Shown here piece by piece: positions 32,161 to 44,967 of a stretch of DNA of 64,000 nt (the stretch's first letter is position 1; every line of letters begins with the position of its first letter). Origin of the DNA: Adiantum capillus-veneris. Taxonomy: Eukaryota > Streptophyta > Polypodiopsida > Polypodiales > Pteridaceae. A program made the position numbers and the translations under genes. The notes under the pieces were generated by a model. That model had not been told where the DNA came from. It was given only the letters and a program-made list of their open reading frames with translations, and did no database searches. Location of the stretch: assembly GCA_014529385.2 (NCBI GenBank), contig CM043952.1, positions 153,826,057 to 153,890,056 of the forward strand, written 5' to 3'.

Positions 32161-35152
32161 ATGAACCTATGCTCTGGACGAGTGTTAGAGCACGAGCATA
32201 TTGGTAGTGCCTCCATTTACGCGGGCACCCATTATTCCTCCATCCTAGGTTCTGGACCTTCGGCCGGGACTCAAGGTAGCGCGACCCAAGATCCTCATAT
32301 CGTGTCTAGTGATTCTTCCTCTCACTACAAAGTCATGGAGGGGTATCCTACACCAAACCCTGATAGTTCAAGTCAATACATGCATGCCATGGGCCCACGG
32401 CCCGGGTCCAGCGTGTTTAGCCGCTTAAAAGAGAACCTTAGTAGAGCTACTCGCTCCAAACATGCGGTTAATGAAATAAATGAAGGGAGTGGGGAAGTAA
32501 ATTCGTCATTCATGCCTAAAATAGACTCTATGATTCTTGAGAGTGTGCATGTGAATGTTCCATCCACTGGACCTCCTGATCCTTTAGGACTATCTCCCTC
32601 TGAGGTTTTACTACCCGATGGTAGGAGTCTTGCCGAAGTGCAAGAGATCGAACGCTATATGCAAGCACCAAGGGAGAGGGAAATTGAGAACCTACGAGGG
32701 CTAGAACAAAGTCGAGCCCTGAAAGCAAAGGCTCCTATGACAACAATCATGCCAGCCGAGCAACCGAGTGCTCCCAAGGTAGCAGTCACGGAGGGGCAAG
32801 CTATGGGGAGCAATAATGCTTCCACCTCAAGGGAAACCTCCAGCACGCCAGGCCTAGATGGGATATTCCTAAACGAAAATTGGGAGTATGACCTACAGGC
32901 AGAAGCTTTAACTGATCAGTACACAGGACACACCTATCATGTGGGTTGGTTAGATGTTCTACAATCCACATCGGGTGCTACTAGCATAGATGAGCAACAA
33001 CAGAAAGTCTGTGATGTCCTCCATAGGATTGTCGAGTTAGAAAGACAGAACACAGGGATCAACATGCCTTCAACAGGCCTAATGAGATTCTTGGATACGG
33101 GAAAGGCCAACCAAACAACCCTATCACAAATGGAGACTCCCTCAGTGAGCCCCATTGATCCTCCATATGTTGTTTCGCCAGGAGCCTCAGTACAATCTGA
33201 GCCCACAAGTGGCAGCTGTACCTTCCCAGATCTAGCTCATCTTTCTCTTAATGACACTACGGCTACCATGCATATCCCAGTGGTGAGCATGACAAGAAGT
33301 ACACCATGGAGTTCATTTGTTAATACTGCGTCGATGCCTAGTAGCACAGTGCCCCCAACTATACCTACATGTATGTATCAATCATGTGCACCTGTCGTAC
33401 CTCAGCCTCATGTAGCTCCTACACCTCCGATTATTCCAAGAGCTTACAATCCACAATGGAATTATCCAAGCTCTTATACAAGTGGAGCCATGACATTTAA
33501 TAATAACATGCCATATCAGGCACCCCCTATGCCTAGGGCCACGCCTGTAAACTTTGGACCACCATCTGGTACACCACCATACGAAATATGGGACCCAAGA
33601 GCCGCGCGTATGCCAAGGCCAAGGCCAACTCCCATCTCACATGTGGTTCCAGGAGCACATACACCCATTATACCTGCTCAAATAGGAGATTTGGCAACAT
33701 TTGCTCAAACTATCGGTCGCTCTATTGCAGAAAACATGCGTAGTGCACCTGGTAGAGAGCCTAGGAGCAAGGCAGTTCAAGTAGCTAAGCTCACACAGAA
33801 ATTCAATGGAGACGGAGATGCTAGAAAGCATATGGAAGTCTTTGAACATGTGCGATTCCTTGGAAGAGCACAATGAGCTACATAAGTGTAAGGCTTTGAG
33901 TTTGACCCTAAGCGGAACGGCTGGAGATTGGTATAGAACCTTAAGAGTAGAAGAGAAAACGATCTACTCTGCTCTTAGGAGATTGTTCTTAAAAGAATAC
34001 ATACGAGAGGGAGTACTTTGGGGTGTAGCCTCTCAGCTCCAGAAAGCCCAACAAGAAGAAGGTGAATCCGTGAGAGACTTCATTAGTCGCCTAAAGAATT
34101 TGAATTCTCGATGCAATCCAAACGAGCGATTCAACAACAACCAATTGCTCGATAGATTCATTAGGGGACTACGACATGAAAGTATCTATAATGGCCTAGT
34201 CATTAGAGGTATCACTACTTGGGAAGCAGTCACCATGAATGCAATCCAACTGGAGGATAATTTAATGATTGCAGGAGAAAGAGTGTCCGCCGAGCCGAAG
34301 TCTAGTAGCTCGCAAGTGTCACGGCATGAGCCAATGAAGATAAAGACAATCGTGAAAGAGCAAACGATATCTGAGATGACTTTGGCAGATCTCACCAAGG
34401 CCATCCAAGAAAGCCTTAGGGGTAATCGTGCTCCACAAAACACTCATATGTATCCAAGAAGGGAGCAACAATGGTGCTCAATTTGCTTGGGCCCACATAC
34501 TACGAGTGAATGCCCTACTTTCAGAGTAAAGTTTAACAGGACTTGTAACGCGTGTGGTAGGTATGGCCATCAAGCGAAGGATTGCCTAATGCTTAAACGC
34601 ATCATGGAAAATAGACTACCTATAGCTTGGGCAGACTCACCTCGAGTTCCTGCATTGATGCCTACCCCACCCATGGAGCAACAGTTGCCATTACAACACA
34701 TGGTCCCTAGAACCCAAAATGTGGTCCAAACCACACCGTTGCCACCTCCAGTGCTAGGACCACAACCCCCTCATCCAAGAGTTACACCTATGAACCAAAT
34801 AGGTTGCGAGTCATCTAGTACTTATGTAGATTGCGAAGAGGACATAGACTCTAGTATCACCTATGGAGTCGACATGCTTGAGGAGTGTCCCATGTACGAT
34901 ATGGAAGACCATTGGGGACAAATCAAACCGGTATATCAAGCTACTGCGCTAGCAGCAAGAGGCCAAAACATTAATAGTTTTGCCAGGAGACCACCTCTTC
35001 AGTGCTACGAATGTGGTGGACCACATCAAGTAGCTGAGTGCCCCATCAGAATGCAAAAGAATGCTGCACTAATGCAAACAAGTCAAGGGAGTGCATTGGC
35101 AATGCCAATACCCATTTGTAATTGTTGTGGCATAGATCATTTGATCGCATAG
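32161..35152 (+). pseudogene. Gypsy gag, broken
   Basis: Starts at ATG 32161 (MNLCSGRVLEHEHIG). A long, poorly conserved N-terminal half with Pro-rich stretches (about 33390-33640) comes first. After a one-base frame change near 33850 follows the retrotransposon gag domain (LTLSGTAGDWYRTL, LNSRCNPNERFNNNQLLDRF, about 33890-34250). Four zinc-knuckle-like motifs come next: CSICLGPHTTSEC, CNACGRYGHQAKDC, CYECGGPHQVAEC and CNCCGIDHLIA-stop-C. The TAG at 35150-35152 falls inside the last knuckle, where Gln or Glu is expected. Gag forms the particle and binds the RNA. Confidence 0.85.
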
Positions 35153-35188
35153 TGTCCTAACAATCCAAACGCGCGGAAAATCACACCA

Positions 35189-36612
35189 ATGAACTTAATA
35201 GAGATTGTTGATGGGACACCACCAACTATAAACATAGCACCAGTGAATGCACTCACACGGTCGATGCTCCAAAAGAAAAATTACATCCTCGAAGAGAGAG
35301 ATGCTGCATCCATTGGCCGAGCGAGAAAGAAGAAAACACGAAGAAAGAAATCCCTTAATGCTTCTAGCTCAAAACCTAGTTCAAAGACTAATATAGGGAC
35401 AGGAGAGGATCCCGTGTATATGAATGACCCTGAGGATGACTCAGATTCGATAGAGACCACGGAGACCAAAACTATTACTACAAAGGAAAAAGCCAGTGAG
35501 GAGGATCACGAGAGGGAATTACGACGAACACCAAAAGAGTATTCAAAGTTAAACCACCCAGTTGCGAACCCCCAAGATAAGCCACGAGAGACAAAAAATG
35601 AGGATTTCAAGAGAAAGATTGGAACCTATCCAAACCCAACAGTGGAAATTGAACGAGTCCAACAACTGAGGGGTTTGGTGGAAGAAACTCAACGAACATT
35701 AGAACCTGAACCCAAACATATCCAGATGTCGGACACAGTGTTTCCCACACAAGTTCAACCTCACAAGAACAAAAGGCCGTTAGCTATACCCAGCATCATT
35801 CGGGAAGAGAGTGAGGGTAGGACATCTGAAAGTGGACACACACCTTTCCTACTAGAGAGAATGTTTGGTGAGGGAATGCCCGACCCCCTTGAGGAAGTGG
35901 AGATTCCATCTTCACCATTCTCTTGTCAGGGTCCTACGTCCCACAAGATGCCAAAAATGTTGCCAAATTTATGGATTTCATGTCTTCAGAAGTTAGAACC
36001 ACCATCATGTCCAAACTATATAAAGACCCCGAGCTAGTCTCAGCTCTTCGAGCCTTCCTCAATGGAGAATTACAGGCCAGATTACCACAATTTGCACATA
36101 TGAACAGACCTGACTCGGTAATGAATGATGAGGAACATTTAGCACCACCATCTGACCTAGCGGGACATAAATCTGTAATTGAAGTACCCGTTAACAAGTT
36201 GGGGCAATACTTTGAAGGTGATGAATCTAATGCTACTCTACCAATCACTACTAAAGGATTAACTGTAAAGGGGGTCCTTGACGGTGGTGCGGGAGTCAGC
36301 ATGGTGACAAAGAGTTGTTGGGAGTCTATGGGGCGACCTCACCTTGAAGCCACAAGCGTAGTGGTAAAAATGGCTAATGGATCTATTGTTACGCCTATTG
36401 GAATGCTAAAGGATCTCAGAATCAAGGTCTTGGGACACAAGGTAAGGAAGACTTTCATTGTTATGGATTTTTCCAAGCATCCTATGTCATTTGAGATGAT
36501 CTTAGGGCGCCCATTCATGAGGGAAGCAAAAATGGTGCATGACTGGTCCAAAAACCACGTCTACTTACAGTTCCAAGACTCTGTCATTCGAGTTGATCTT
36601 TTAAGTGGTTGA
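35189..36612 (+). pseudogene. Gypsy gag-pro linker and aspartic protease, broken
   Basis: It continues the gag frame after the TAG with a charged linker (RKKKTRRKKSLNASSSK), then a frame change near 35935 (into YVPQDAKNVAKFMDF). The first retropepsin follows: GVLDGGAGVSMVT (36270-36308) with the flap and ILGRPFM (about 36500-36520). The active-site triad is Asp-Gly-Gly, not the usual Asp-Thr/Ser-Gly; I recall DGG in other plant Gypsy proteases, so it need not be inactive. A TGA at 36610-36612 ends it; the same frame goes on after it into the reverse-transcriptase part. Confidence 0.8.
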
Positions 36613-38727
36613 ACGCATCCTCTAGGAAATAAATTCATCATTGATAATCGATCAGACACAACAATTCACTCAGCTCCATTACAATATTGTTACACATGTA
36701 ACGAAGACACGGATATTGGGGAGAACTCTCCTTATATGGATATCCTACCCGGAATGGCTGAGTCAGACAATGTCGATTGGGTACACCTAGCGGCAACTAT
36801 AGATACATGGGGAGCTAGAGGAACAACCTGGGTAACACCAGATGGGGAAGAGATACCACACATTGCACCAGTAAACATGTTAGGTGTAGCGCATGTAACA
36901 TCCGATGATAAGAAAGAGGCACACCTACCTGAGAGTGAAACCGATGATTCCTCAAAGGCTTCAGGCCAATACACATTGGAAACGGAATCTCAGAAAGAAA
37001 TGGATTCAGAACCTGAGGAAACATCGAGTGAACCAAGTATAGAAACTGAACACTCAAGGCCTAGTACGACCATCTATGGTAATTCATATGAGAGTGAAGA
37101 AGATACAAGTGAAGACCTATCAGGCGAGTCGAGTTCAAACATTTACCAAAATCAAAACCTTAACAAGAAACAAAGGTCATATAAGAGACGACGATATCGA
37201 GCAAATGTGAGAGCTAGGATAAACAAGGAAAGATCTAATGCAGAATGGCTTAGCTATCTAGGGGCATGTGATGCTCATCGAAAGCTAGTAGACAATTGGG
37301 GTGAACATCTCCAGAGTGTCATGTGGTGCAGCCCGCGACCCATTGACCTCGCTCAATTGGAGGTTACAGAGCCGAAATTGAGTCGAACTATAAGAAGACG
37401 TCAAAACCGAGAGTTAGCTCAACAACAAAAGGAGGCAGAACTAAAAGAAAGGTCTCTGTCAGGACAAGAGCTTGCTGATTTACATACGGCTCCTGAACAT
37501 TTTAAATCTTATACCACGGGGGAGCGAAAGGTTGTGTATGCCAAAGCCCAACGAATACCTACCAATGGAAGCAGTGGAGTCTATGATGGTCCAGCGGTAG
37601 TTAAAGAGATAAAATTAGTAGAACCAGGTGAGGAGTTTGAACCAGTCTTTATTGCTCAAGACCTTACCGAAACTGAAGAGGCTGTACTTAAGGAGCTCCT
37701 CAAGGAATACAAGGATATCTTTGCTTGGACATATCATGACATGAAGGGCGTTCCACCTTCTATGGTGCAACATACAATTCCCATGATCAACACTGCTAAA
37801 CCCGTCCAGCAACGACCCTATCCAATGAATCCTAAGTACGCCAAAATTGTACAAGAGGAGATTGAAAAATTTATCCAATGTGGATTCATATACCCTATTG
37901 AGCACTCAGAATGGGTTTCTCCAATAGTCATTGTGCCAAAAAAGAATGGGAAACTAAGAGTGTGCGTGGACCTCAAGAAAGTTAATGCAGCCACTAGGAG
38001 AGATCATTATCCCTTACCATATTCAGAACATGTGCTTGAAAGAGTTGCAGGCAAGGAAGCTTATAGCTTTTTAGATGGGTACTCTCGTTACAATCAAATC
38101 ACAATTGCATTAGAGGACCAAGCTAAAACTGCTTTTATCACAGAGTTTGGAGTGTTTGCATTTCGTGTTATGGCTTTTGGCTTAACAAATGCCCCTGCTA
38201 CATTCCAACGGTTAATAAACACTGCGTTTAAAGAATTTCTAAGGGAGTTTTGTGAAGCTTTCCTAGACGACCTTTGTGTTTATTCTTTTTGGGAGAAGCA
38301 TTTGTTATATCTACGAAAAATATTTGAAAGGTGCATATTTTATCGCATCTCATTGAACCCTTTCAAATGCCAATTTTGGGTTAAGCATGGAGTCATTCTA
38401 GGGCATATAGTGTCCAAGAACGGGATATCCATAGATGAGAGTAAGATTAAAGCCATTGCCAATTTGCCACCACCTATGAACTATAAAGGAGTTCAAAGAT
38501 TTATGGGCCATGTTGGTTATTATCGAAGGTTTATTTTAAACTTTGCCGAGATAGCGCGTCCATTGTACAAGCTTCTTATCGAGTTTCACTGGACGGAAGA
38601 ATGTCATCAATCTTATGAGTTATTAAAGAAGGCCCTAACAAGTGCTCCAATCCTCGAACACCCGATTGGAATGTACCTGTTCATGTGCATATTGATGCAT
38701 CAAATTTTGCTATTGGGTGTGTTCTAA
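36613..38727 (+). pseudogene. Gypsy reverse transcriptase
   Basis: Same frame as the protease across the TGA. An acidic, Ser/Glu-rich spacer (36900-37140) and a basic patch precede the RT: FIYPIEHSEWVSPIVIVPKK (about 37885-37945), LRVCVDLKKVNAATRRDHYP, YSFLDGYSRYNQI, FGLTNAPATFQRL and the catalytic FLDDLCVYS (38260-38286). The thumb and connection follow (GHIVSKNGI, RFMGHVGYYRRFI). A frame change near 38660 and TAA at about 38729-38731 separate it from the RNase H. RT makes the element cDNA primed by tRNA-Asp. Confidence 0.88.
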
Positions 38728-38731
38728 CTTA

Positions 38732-41234
38732 ACCAGGAGAACATAAATTGGACTACCCTATTAGCTTTGCAAGTCGCCAATTAAATGATGCCGAGATGAA
38801 CTACACTACTATAGAGCGCGAAGGTCTAGCTATGATTTACGCAGTAAAGAAATTTCGCTATTACCTTCTTGCTACCAAGTTTGTGTTTTATGTTGATCAT
38901 CAAGCATTGCTATATTTGGTAAACAAGCCGTGTTCCACAGGTCGAATTACACGATGGTTGTTAATTCTTCTTGAGTTTGACTTCACCGTTGTTGTGAGGC
39001 CTGGGAGGAAACATGTCATGGCGGACCATTTATCTCGTATCCCTAATGGCGAAGCTCCTACGGGGGTTGATGACGAATTTCCTGATACTCCTTTGTTCAT
39101 TGTTGAGACAATGCCTGAATGGAGTGAAAAGATTGTTAACTTCTTAGTTAATGGTTTTCCACCCAAAGAGCTGCGAAAAGATATAGCTCGAAAATTAATC
39201 AAGGAATGCGAACCCTATTGCTTACTGGCTGGAACTCTCTATAAGAGAGGAAAAGATGATGTTCTTAGACGCTGTGCCCGCGAGGATGAGTATTTATATA
39301 TTCTACAAGAGGCACACATGGGCGTAGCTGGTGGTCACTTTTCAGGAAAGTTGACTACCCGAAAGATCTTACAGTCAGGCTATTGGTGGCCCACTCTGTT
39401 TAAGGATGCATCACTTTTTGTAAAGGGATGTGATGAATGCCAGCGCTTCAAGAAGCCACAAAGAAGTGATAGGATGCCTCTACATCCCATCAAGGTAACC
39501 CAACCATTTGAAAAGTGGGGCTTAGACTTTGTAGGACCGATTAGTCCTGCTGCACGTAACACGCAATCACGATATATCATTGTGGCTACCGACTATGTAA
39601 CCAAATGGGTTGAAGCAAAAGCAACACGAAAGGTGGATGCAAAAACAACAGCTAAGTTCCTCTTTCAGAACATTATTACACGTTTTGGATGCCCCTTTGA
39701 ACTTGTGAGTGACAATGGAACTCATTTTATAAATGAAGTAATAAAAGAACTCACATCAAACTTCATGATATCTCACCACAAGTCTACACCCTATTATCCC
39801 CAAGCAAATGGCCAAGCTGAGAGTACCAAAAAAACTCTCATCTCCATTTTGACAAAGACAGTTGAGGCTCATCGCATTGATTGGGACCTAAAGCTTACAT
39901 CAGCTTTATGGGCTTATTGTACTGTGTATAAAGTTGCTATTAATTGCACACCGTTTAAGACGGTGTATGGCCAAGAAGCAGTTATGCCATGGGAGTTTGT
40001 CATTCCTAGTCTTCGAGTAGCTTCTCAAGAAGGTTGGGATGGTAACCCCTTAGTGGAGCGATTATATATCCTGGAAAGGCTAGATGAAGAAAGGCAATTA
40101 GCTGTGCGAAATGCTCTAGTGGAGAAGGATAGGAGAAAGAAGTGGTTTGATAGCCATTTAAAGGATAAAGACATCAAGGTTGGTGATAAAGTTCTTATGT
40201 ATAGGGTACGTAATGAAAAGAAGAAATTGAAATACGCTGGTAAGGGACCATATCGAGTGTGTGAAATTACCCCGCAAGGGACCATTCGTGTGGAGACTCT
40301 AGATGGAGTTGAAACCATTGGATTCCTTAATGGGAGTAAATTCAAAAGATATTATGATCCTCTAAGCCAAGAAGAGTTGCAAGCCATCCATCAAAAGAAG
40401 GCTGCCAAGGAACAAGCAGAGCTTAAAAAAATCCAAGCAAGAGTTGAGGCTCGAGAACGACAACAACGTCTTAGACGCCAACGAGAGGCTAATCTGGGAA
40501 TCACGCAAGCATTTTTCGAGGACACAGATGACGACTCATTAGAATCTGAGCCACCCCTACGATACCCAATTGAGCTAAATAGCCCCTATGGGAAAGTACT
40601 ATACAATGCCTTATTAGATACGGGAGCTAAACACAATTTGTTATCCTATGGAGTTTGGTGTCAATTAGGGAAACCGACCCTATCCCCGAGTACGATGCAA
40701 GTCAAGGGCATTAATAAAAAGAAAACTGCTATTCTTGGAGTCCTTCAGACCCCTATTGTCTATGACAATAGAAGAATAGTGCAGAGGTTTCTAGTCATGC
40801 CCGCGGGAGCTATGGAAGGCAACGTAAACCTGGGACGCACGTGGATGTTGGCAACCAAATGCACTATTGATTGGAATACTGGTAGTGGCACGACGCGACC
40901 ACCGACTCTTACCCCTATCATTCAAGCAAAGTCACCTACGTTGCAAACTCTAGCAAAGTTGAAGGATAGCCAACATTCACAAGCCAAGGTGGTTAACTCG
41001 TCTTTGCCAGCTACCCATGAACCTAGCACTTCAACACTTGTAGTTGCAGCAAGCAGTAATATTGCAAGTACTCAACATGAACGACCTAAGAGTACATATC
41101 AATGGGTCCCCAAGGCCTTACTTCCGACTACCTCAACCCTCCCATCCATTCCAAGAAAAAATTTCCCCGAAAAACCAAGAGCGCGCCCTAGGAGAGTCAA
41201 GAACAATCACGATGGATTCGAAAACAACTATTAG
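38732..41234 (+). CDS. Gypsy RNase H, integrase and second retropepsin-like domain
   Basis: One open frame of more than 820 codons. RNase H part: NYTTIEREGLAMIYAVKKF, YVDHQALLYL and HVMADHLSRIPN (about 38795-39050). Integrase: the zinc-binding end (GHFSGKLTTRKI, CDECQRF), then the core with GLDFVGPIS, LVSDNGTHFI and PQANGQAESTKKT (D, D, E present). A basic C-terminal domain follows (KVGDKVLMYRVRN, GKGPYRVCEI); no chromodomain seen. After a charged helical linker comes a second aspartic-protease-like domain: YNALLDTGAKHNLLSYGVWC (40605-40660), KGINKKKTAILGV and VNLGRTWMLATKCTIDW (about 40822-40875). It ends at TAG 41232-41234 after a Pro/Ser-rich tail; related coding continues in another frame (ending near 41404). 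Confidence 0.88.
40550..40890 (+). other. Extra retropepsin-like domain after integrase
   Basis: DTGA followed about 70 residues later by LGRTW, with beta-rich sequence between, is the retropepsin pattern. It is distinct from the protease upstream of RT (DGGA ... ILGRPF), so this element has two. Either it is a second processing enzyme or a captured, repurposed domain. Confidence 0.7.
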
Positions 41235-43775
41235 AAGCCCAAGGCTACTATGATGGAAATGAGCAAATTTGGGTACCTAAACGTAAAATGTGTCCTTCCC
41301 TATCGACAACAAACCCATATGAGTCAAACAGTGTAACACTACCAATGGCAGACCGTGGGGAAAGGGAAAGATCACAGAATGCTACACACCTAGTCCAGAG
41401 CTAGTTTGGGCTCCAAGGCAAAACCAATTTATTCCACCTAGCTCAGGAAGGGGGGAGTTCCCTGAAGCTTCTAGCTCCTCATGTAATTCATCCATAGAGG
41501 TAAAAGCTTCTACACAGCCTCCATCTATAGTAGTGGACCTCCATGAAGCTACAAAAGAATCCACACCTCCCAGTGTTCAAGAATCACCTGATGAACCACT
41601 TCAAGTTCGATCCTGGGAGAGTACCTTACCACCCTTGCAACTTGACGAGGCACCTAGGGTAATAGAAAACTACTGGCAAAAATCCTCACCTATTACCAAC
41701 TGGAACAATTGGTTTCAAAGGGTGACGACATCATTTCAAACGGTATGATCTACCCAAGGAAGGGGGGAGTGTTTGTGGACATCCATCATTCACTTGCTTC
41801 CCTCTCAACCTTTCTCCCTGACCTCTTAATCTCCAATCTTAGGGAATGTATATATAAAGCCTTATACTCACAAAAACAAGATAAAAAAGTAAATGAGCAA
41901 GAGCCATAACACAAATCATAAAAACAAATTATGCACAAGAACACGACCCTTGTAATATTCGCACTCTAACCATCATCTATTTGCGTGTACAGATATGGCT
42001 AGTACGCTAGAGTCATCCACTCCTGCCTTGGGTGAGAGGTAACCTCGTTACTTTTCACAAATATTTCACATGGTCTTTCCAGTGCTTGCATGTGAATGGT
42101 ATTTGATAGGTACGCTAGCATGTGAGAGGAATTTTGAGGAGTTAGAATGGCTGATACGTCTCTTGACCACGTCTGATCCATACTTAGTAGAGAGCGTTTC
42201 TCCCATTGCACAAGCCTACCCTTTTGACCAATATGACTATAGGCGTCTAGTGATCTTCTTAGTAAACATGGGCACCTATGATGAAGAAGAAAATTTACAG
42301 GACTACACGGATGGCACATATGGTCTCATGGATGATGACTTTGTTTATCTCGACGACGAGGATAGGGGTTTAGCCTTAGGGTTTCCCCCCAACCTCTACA
42401 ATATCCTATTCCCTTGACTCTCTAGGGGAGTGCAAATAATTAGGTTAGGGTTCCTTATGTTTTTTGTTGTGTTCAATAAGTGTTGGTACCTTTTCCCACT
42501 AATGTGCCTCCTGGAGGTATTCCTTTTGTTTCCTAGTGTGTACAGGAGCGTGTTGCGATTGATAGGATTTGGACCTTCATGGAATCTTTATCTCGATTCA
42601 CTCTTCAAATCAAGCGCGACCATCGACACAAACAGGTGTTTCTTGTCCATTAGCATTGCCCCTTATCTTTTTTGCATCTATGATTGTCTGCTTTAATTGT
42701 GATTGGTAGGATAATATCCAGCATATTTGCTTAGTAACAAACATTTAATTCAATGTAATTTTTTGTCATAATCACTTGTCTAGGTTTAAAAATCAAGCAG
42801 TCCAACTAAGCTAGTTTGACCAAGTTAGGTGTTAGAGATCTTCTCTTAATACCATGGGGAATGCCTTCCTAATAATCAATGGTTACTTAGGTTCTTAATC
42901 CGATTTAGGCAGCATTGTGTGAAATGTACTAGGGCTTTCTAGTGGGCTTGACCCTATTGACCTTTAGCTTAAGTATTATAAAGGGAGTTTACTAGTGTGA
43001 TGAGCCTGGGGAGGTGTATCAGTGTTATATGACCCCCCAAAGTTACAAAATTAAAATGCTGAAAATGAACAAACAAAAAATCAAAGAGCCACACTGTAAA
43101 ATCTTAAGCTGGAAGAGAAATCTCAGCTTGATTTGGTACTTCACTCACATGTATTGCCTATGGTACTAGAGCCCTAGAGGTTCCCAGTGTGGGCGCTTTT
43201 CCTTGAAAAGAAAAAAACCCAAGGCATACAAAATAAGCACACACATCAAATTGAATCACTGTGAAAAGACTTTGGGGGGTCAAAGAAAAAGTAATCAATC
43301 AGGCGATGATTTCATGAGAAATTCCTTTTATGGTAGCTTAACTATAAGGTCTTCTAGATATAGCCTCTAGTCAGCCCTCGAACATGAATACTTGGCTCTC
43401 GCGATTAAACAACTTAATTGACCACAGAAAATTAAGAAGCTTACCCATGGTATTAATATTCGATCTCTAGTGCCTTTCGACCGTCAAATTAGCGACCCCA
43501 GACTTGTTTAATTTTTTACCTTTACATCTATTTATGCATTTGATTACATTGCAATTTAATGTTCATTGCTGACAAATTGTTTGAAATTCTTTTACCAATC
43601 AATTTGTCTACCTAAAACTGCATATGCTTTTTACTCACTTATGAGAATGCAATTACTGTGCCAATGCTGTTTGATTTTGCAGTGACTGAAGAAGGCTAAG
43701 GACATTCATCTCAAATGCTCTTCCACCTCGACGAACGAGCTTCAACTCAATAGCTTCCGAGGACGGAATCTACAT
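41235..43775 (+). other. Gypsy 3' region with remnants of extra open frames
   Basis: About 2.5 kb between pol and the polypurine tract. Coding-looking stretches: 41240-41404 (EAQGYYDGNEQIWVPKRK), 41400-41747 (LVWAPRQNQFIPPSSG ... NWNNWFQRV) and 42070-42417 (VFPVLACEWYLIGTLACERN ... ENLQDYTDGTYGLMDDDF, acidic end). None matches a family I know; extra 3' frames occur in several plant Gypsy lineages. 42420-43775 appears non-coding. Confidence 0.6.
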
Positions 43776-43789
43776 CAGGAAGGGGGGCA
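43776..43789 (+). other. Gypsy polypurine tract
   Basis: AGGAAGGGGGGCA directly before the 3' LTR, in the plus-strand priming position. A second AGGAAGGGGGGAG copy lies at about 41448 and another near 41758, possible internal tracts. Confidence 0.85.
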
Positions 43790-44108
43790 TGTTAACCCTC
43801 ACGGCTCACGGACACCCCATCACCTACGACGGACGTGTATTATGTGTTTGGTAGAGTCAGGTACCGGGCTTGTCGGACCAATAGAAAAAGGGTAAGAGTG
43901 ATCGCCGATGAGAGGCGCACTCTAATCGGGACATTCAAGGGATTAGTTGGCTAAGCATGGGCGCCCAAGTGTGAATGGGGTGAGCTCATATAAAAGCCAA
44001 CTAAACCTAAAATTCACTCATTCTCTCATTTGTGCAATAGAAGAGTGCTCTTGCTCCATCTCCATCTCCATCTTCTTCTTCTTCACCTCCTTGTGTGTGT
44101 GTGTATGT

Positions 44109-44141
<33 letters not shown>

Positions 44142-44384
44142 TGTGTGCGATCGAGCATTACGAAGGCACGACGGCGGCAAAGCGGTTAAGCGTGGCACGA
44201 CTGTAGCTTCTTCTTCATCGCGGCGAGGAATCCACCACGAAGGCGAGCGTAGAGCCGTGAGTGACACACCCTTTGCTCTCTTGAGCTTGCTAGTTTAGGC
44301 TTGTTGTGTGCTTGGAGCCATTTGTGGCTTGCACACGGTGTATTGGCAAGTCCCTTGCTTCGACAGTGTGGCAAGGAGTGCACA
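43790..44384 (+). repeat. Gypsy 3' LTR
   Basis: 595 bp, TG...CA, about 97% like 30747-31353 by eye. The microsatellite (about 44093-44134) is shorter, which explains the length difference. Confidence 0.95.
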
Positions 44385-44967
44385 CACTTGATAAAAGGGA
44401 CAAACCAGCATTTAGCAACTTTTACACCACCCTAATGATATGCCATGATTATGACTTAAATGGCCCATAAAAATTAATGCTACAGTTGTTTCAAATAAGC
44501 TCTCTCACTTATTCGAAACACTAAGGTGTCTGAACAACTCTTAAGCACAACTAGTTTAACGGTGCCGCCTTCGGTGGTGCTATGTGGATTCTCTTAGCTT
44601 AGACATGCCAACACTATCTACATGAAATGCCTTTGGGGTTGGACTGCATGTGCTCATGTGCCCAAGCTAGCTAACTTTTGCTCTAGGCTTGGACTGCATG
44701 TACACTATGACGCAAAAATGGAAAACAATTTTGATTGTTGGAGAAGAGAGAAGAGCAATGGCCATTGCCCATGCCTTCAAGGAGCAAGTGTACGTGATTG
44801 GATATGGAGAGATGCCCTCTCTTTGCATCTGTTGAAAACAGCTCAAAGCTTCCTGACCTTGACCTTGACCCTATTGGACATATCTTGCGATCAATGCGCT
44901 TCATGGGACAATTGCAAACATGAAGCTCTTCAATGACCTGTTGCACTCTAATAAGTGCAATGCACAG
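44385..44967. other. Dispersed repeat flank and unassigned DNA
   Basis: 44385-44550 continues the repeat seen at 29250-29400 (GATAAAAGGGACAAA, TTTAGCAACTTTTACACC), which the Gypsy element split. The remainder shows no gene. Confidence 0.65.

Larger units (their letters stand above)
30747..44384 (+). mobile_element. Full-length Ty3/Gypsy LTR retrotransposon, 13.6 kb
   Basis: LTRs 30747-31353 and 43790-44384, TG...CA ends, perfect 5-bp duplication cactt (30742-30746 and 44385-44389), tRNA-Asp primer site and polypurine tract in place. Inside, in order: gag with several zinc knuckles, aspartic protease, reverse transcriptase, RNase H, integrase (the Gypsy order), a second retropepsin-like domain, and a ~2.5 kb 3' region with extra open frames. 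The LTRs differ by roughly 15 substitutions plus microsatellite length, yet the coding region carries several stops and frameshifts. It inserted into an older dispersed repeat. Confidence 0.96.
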
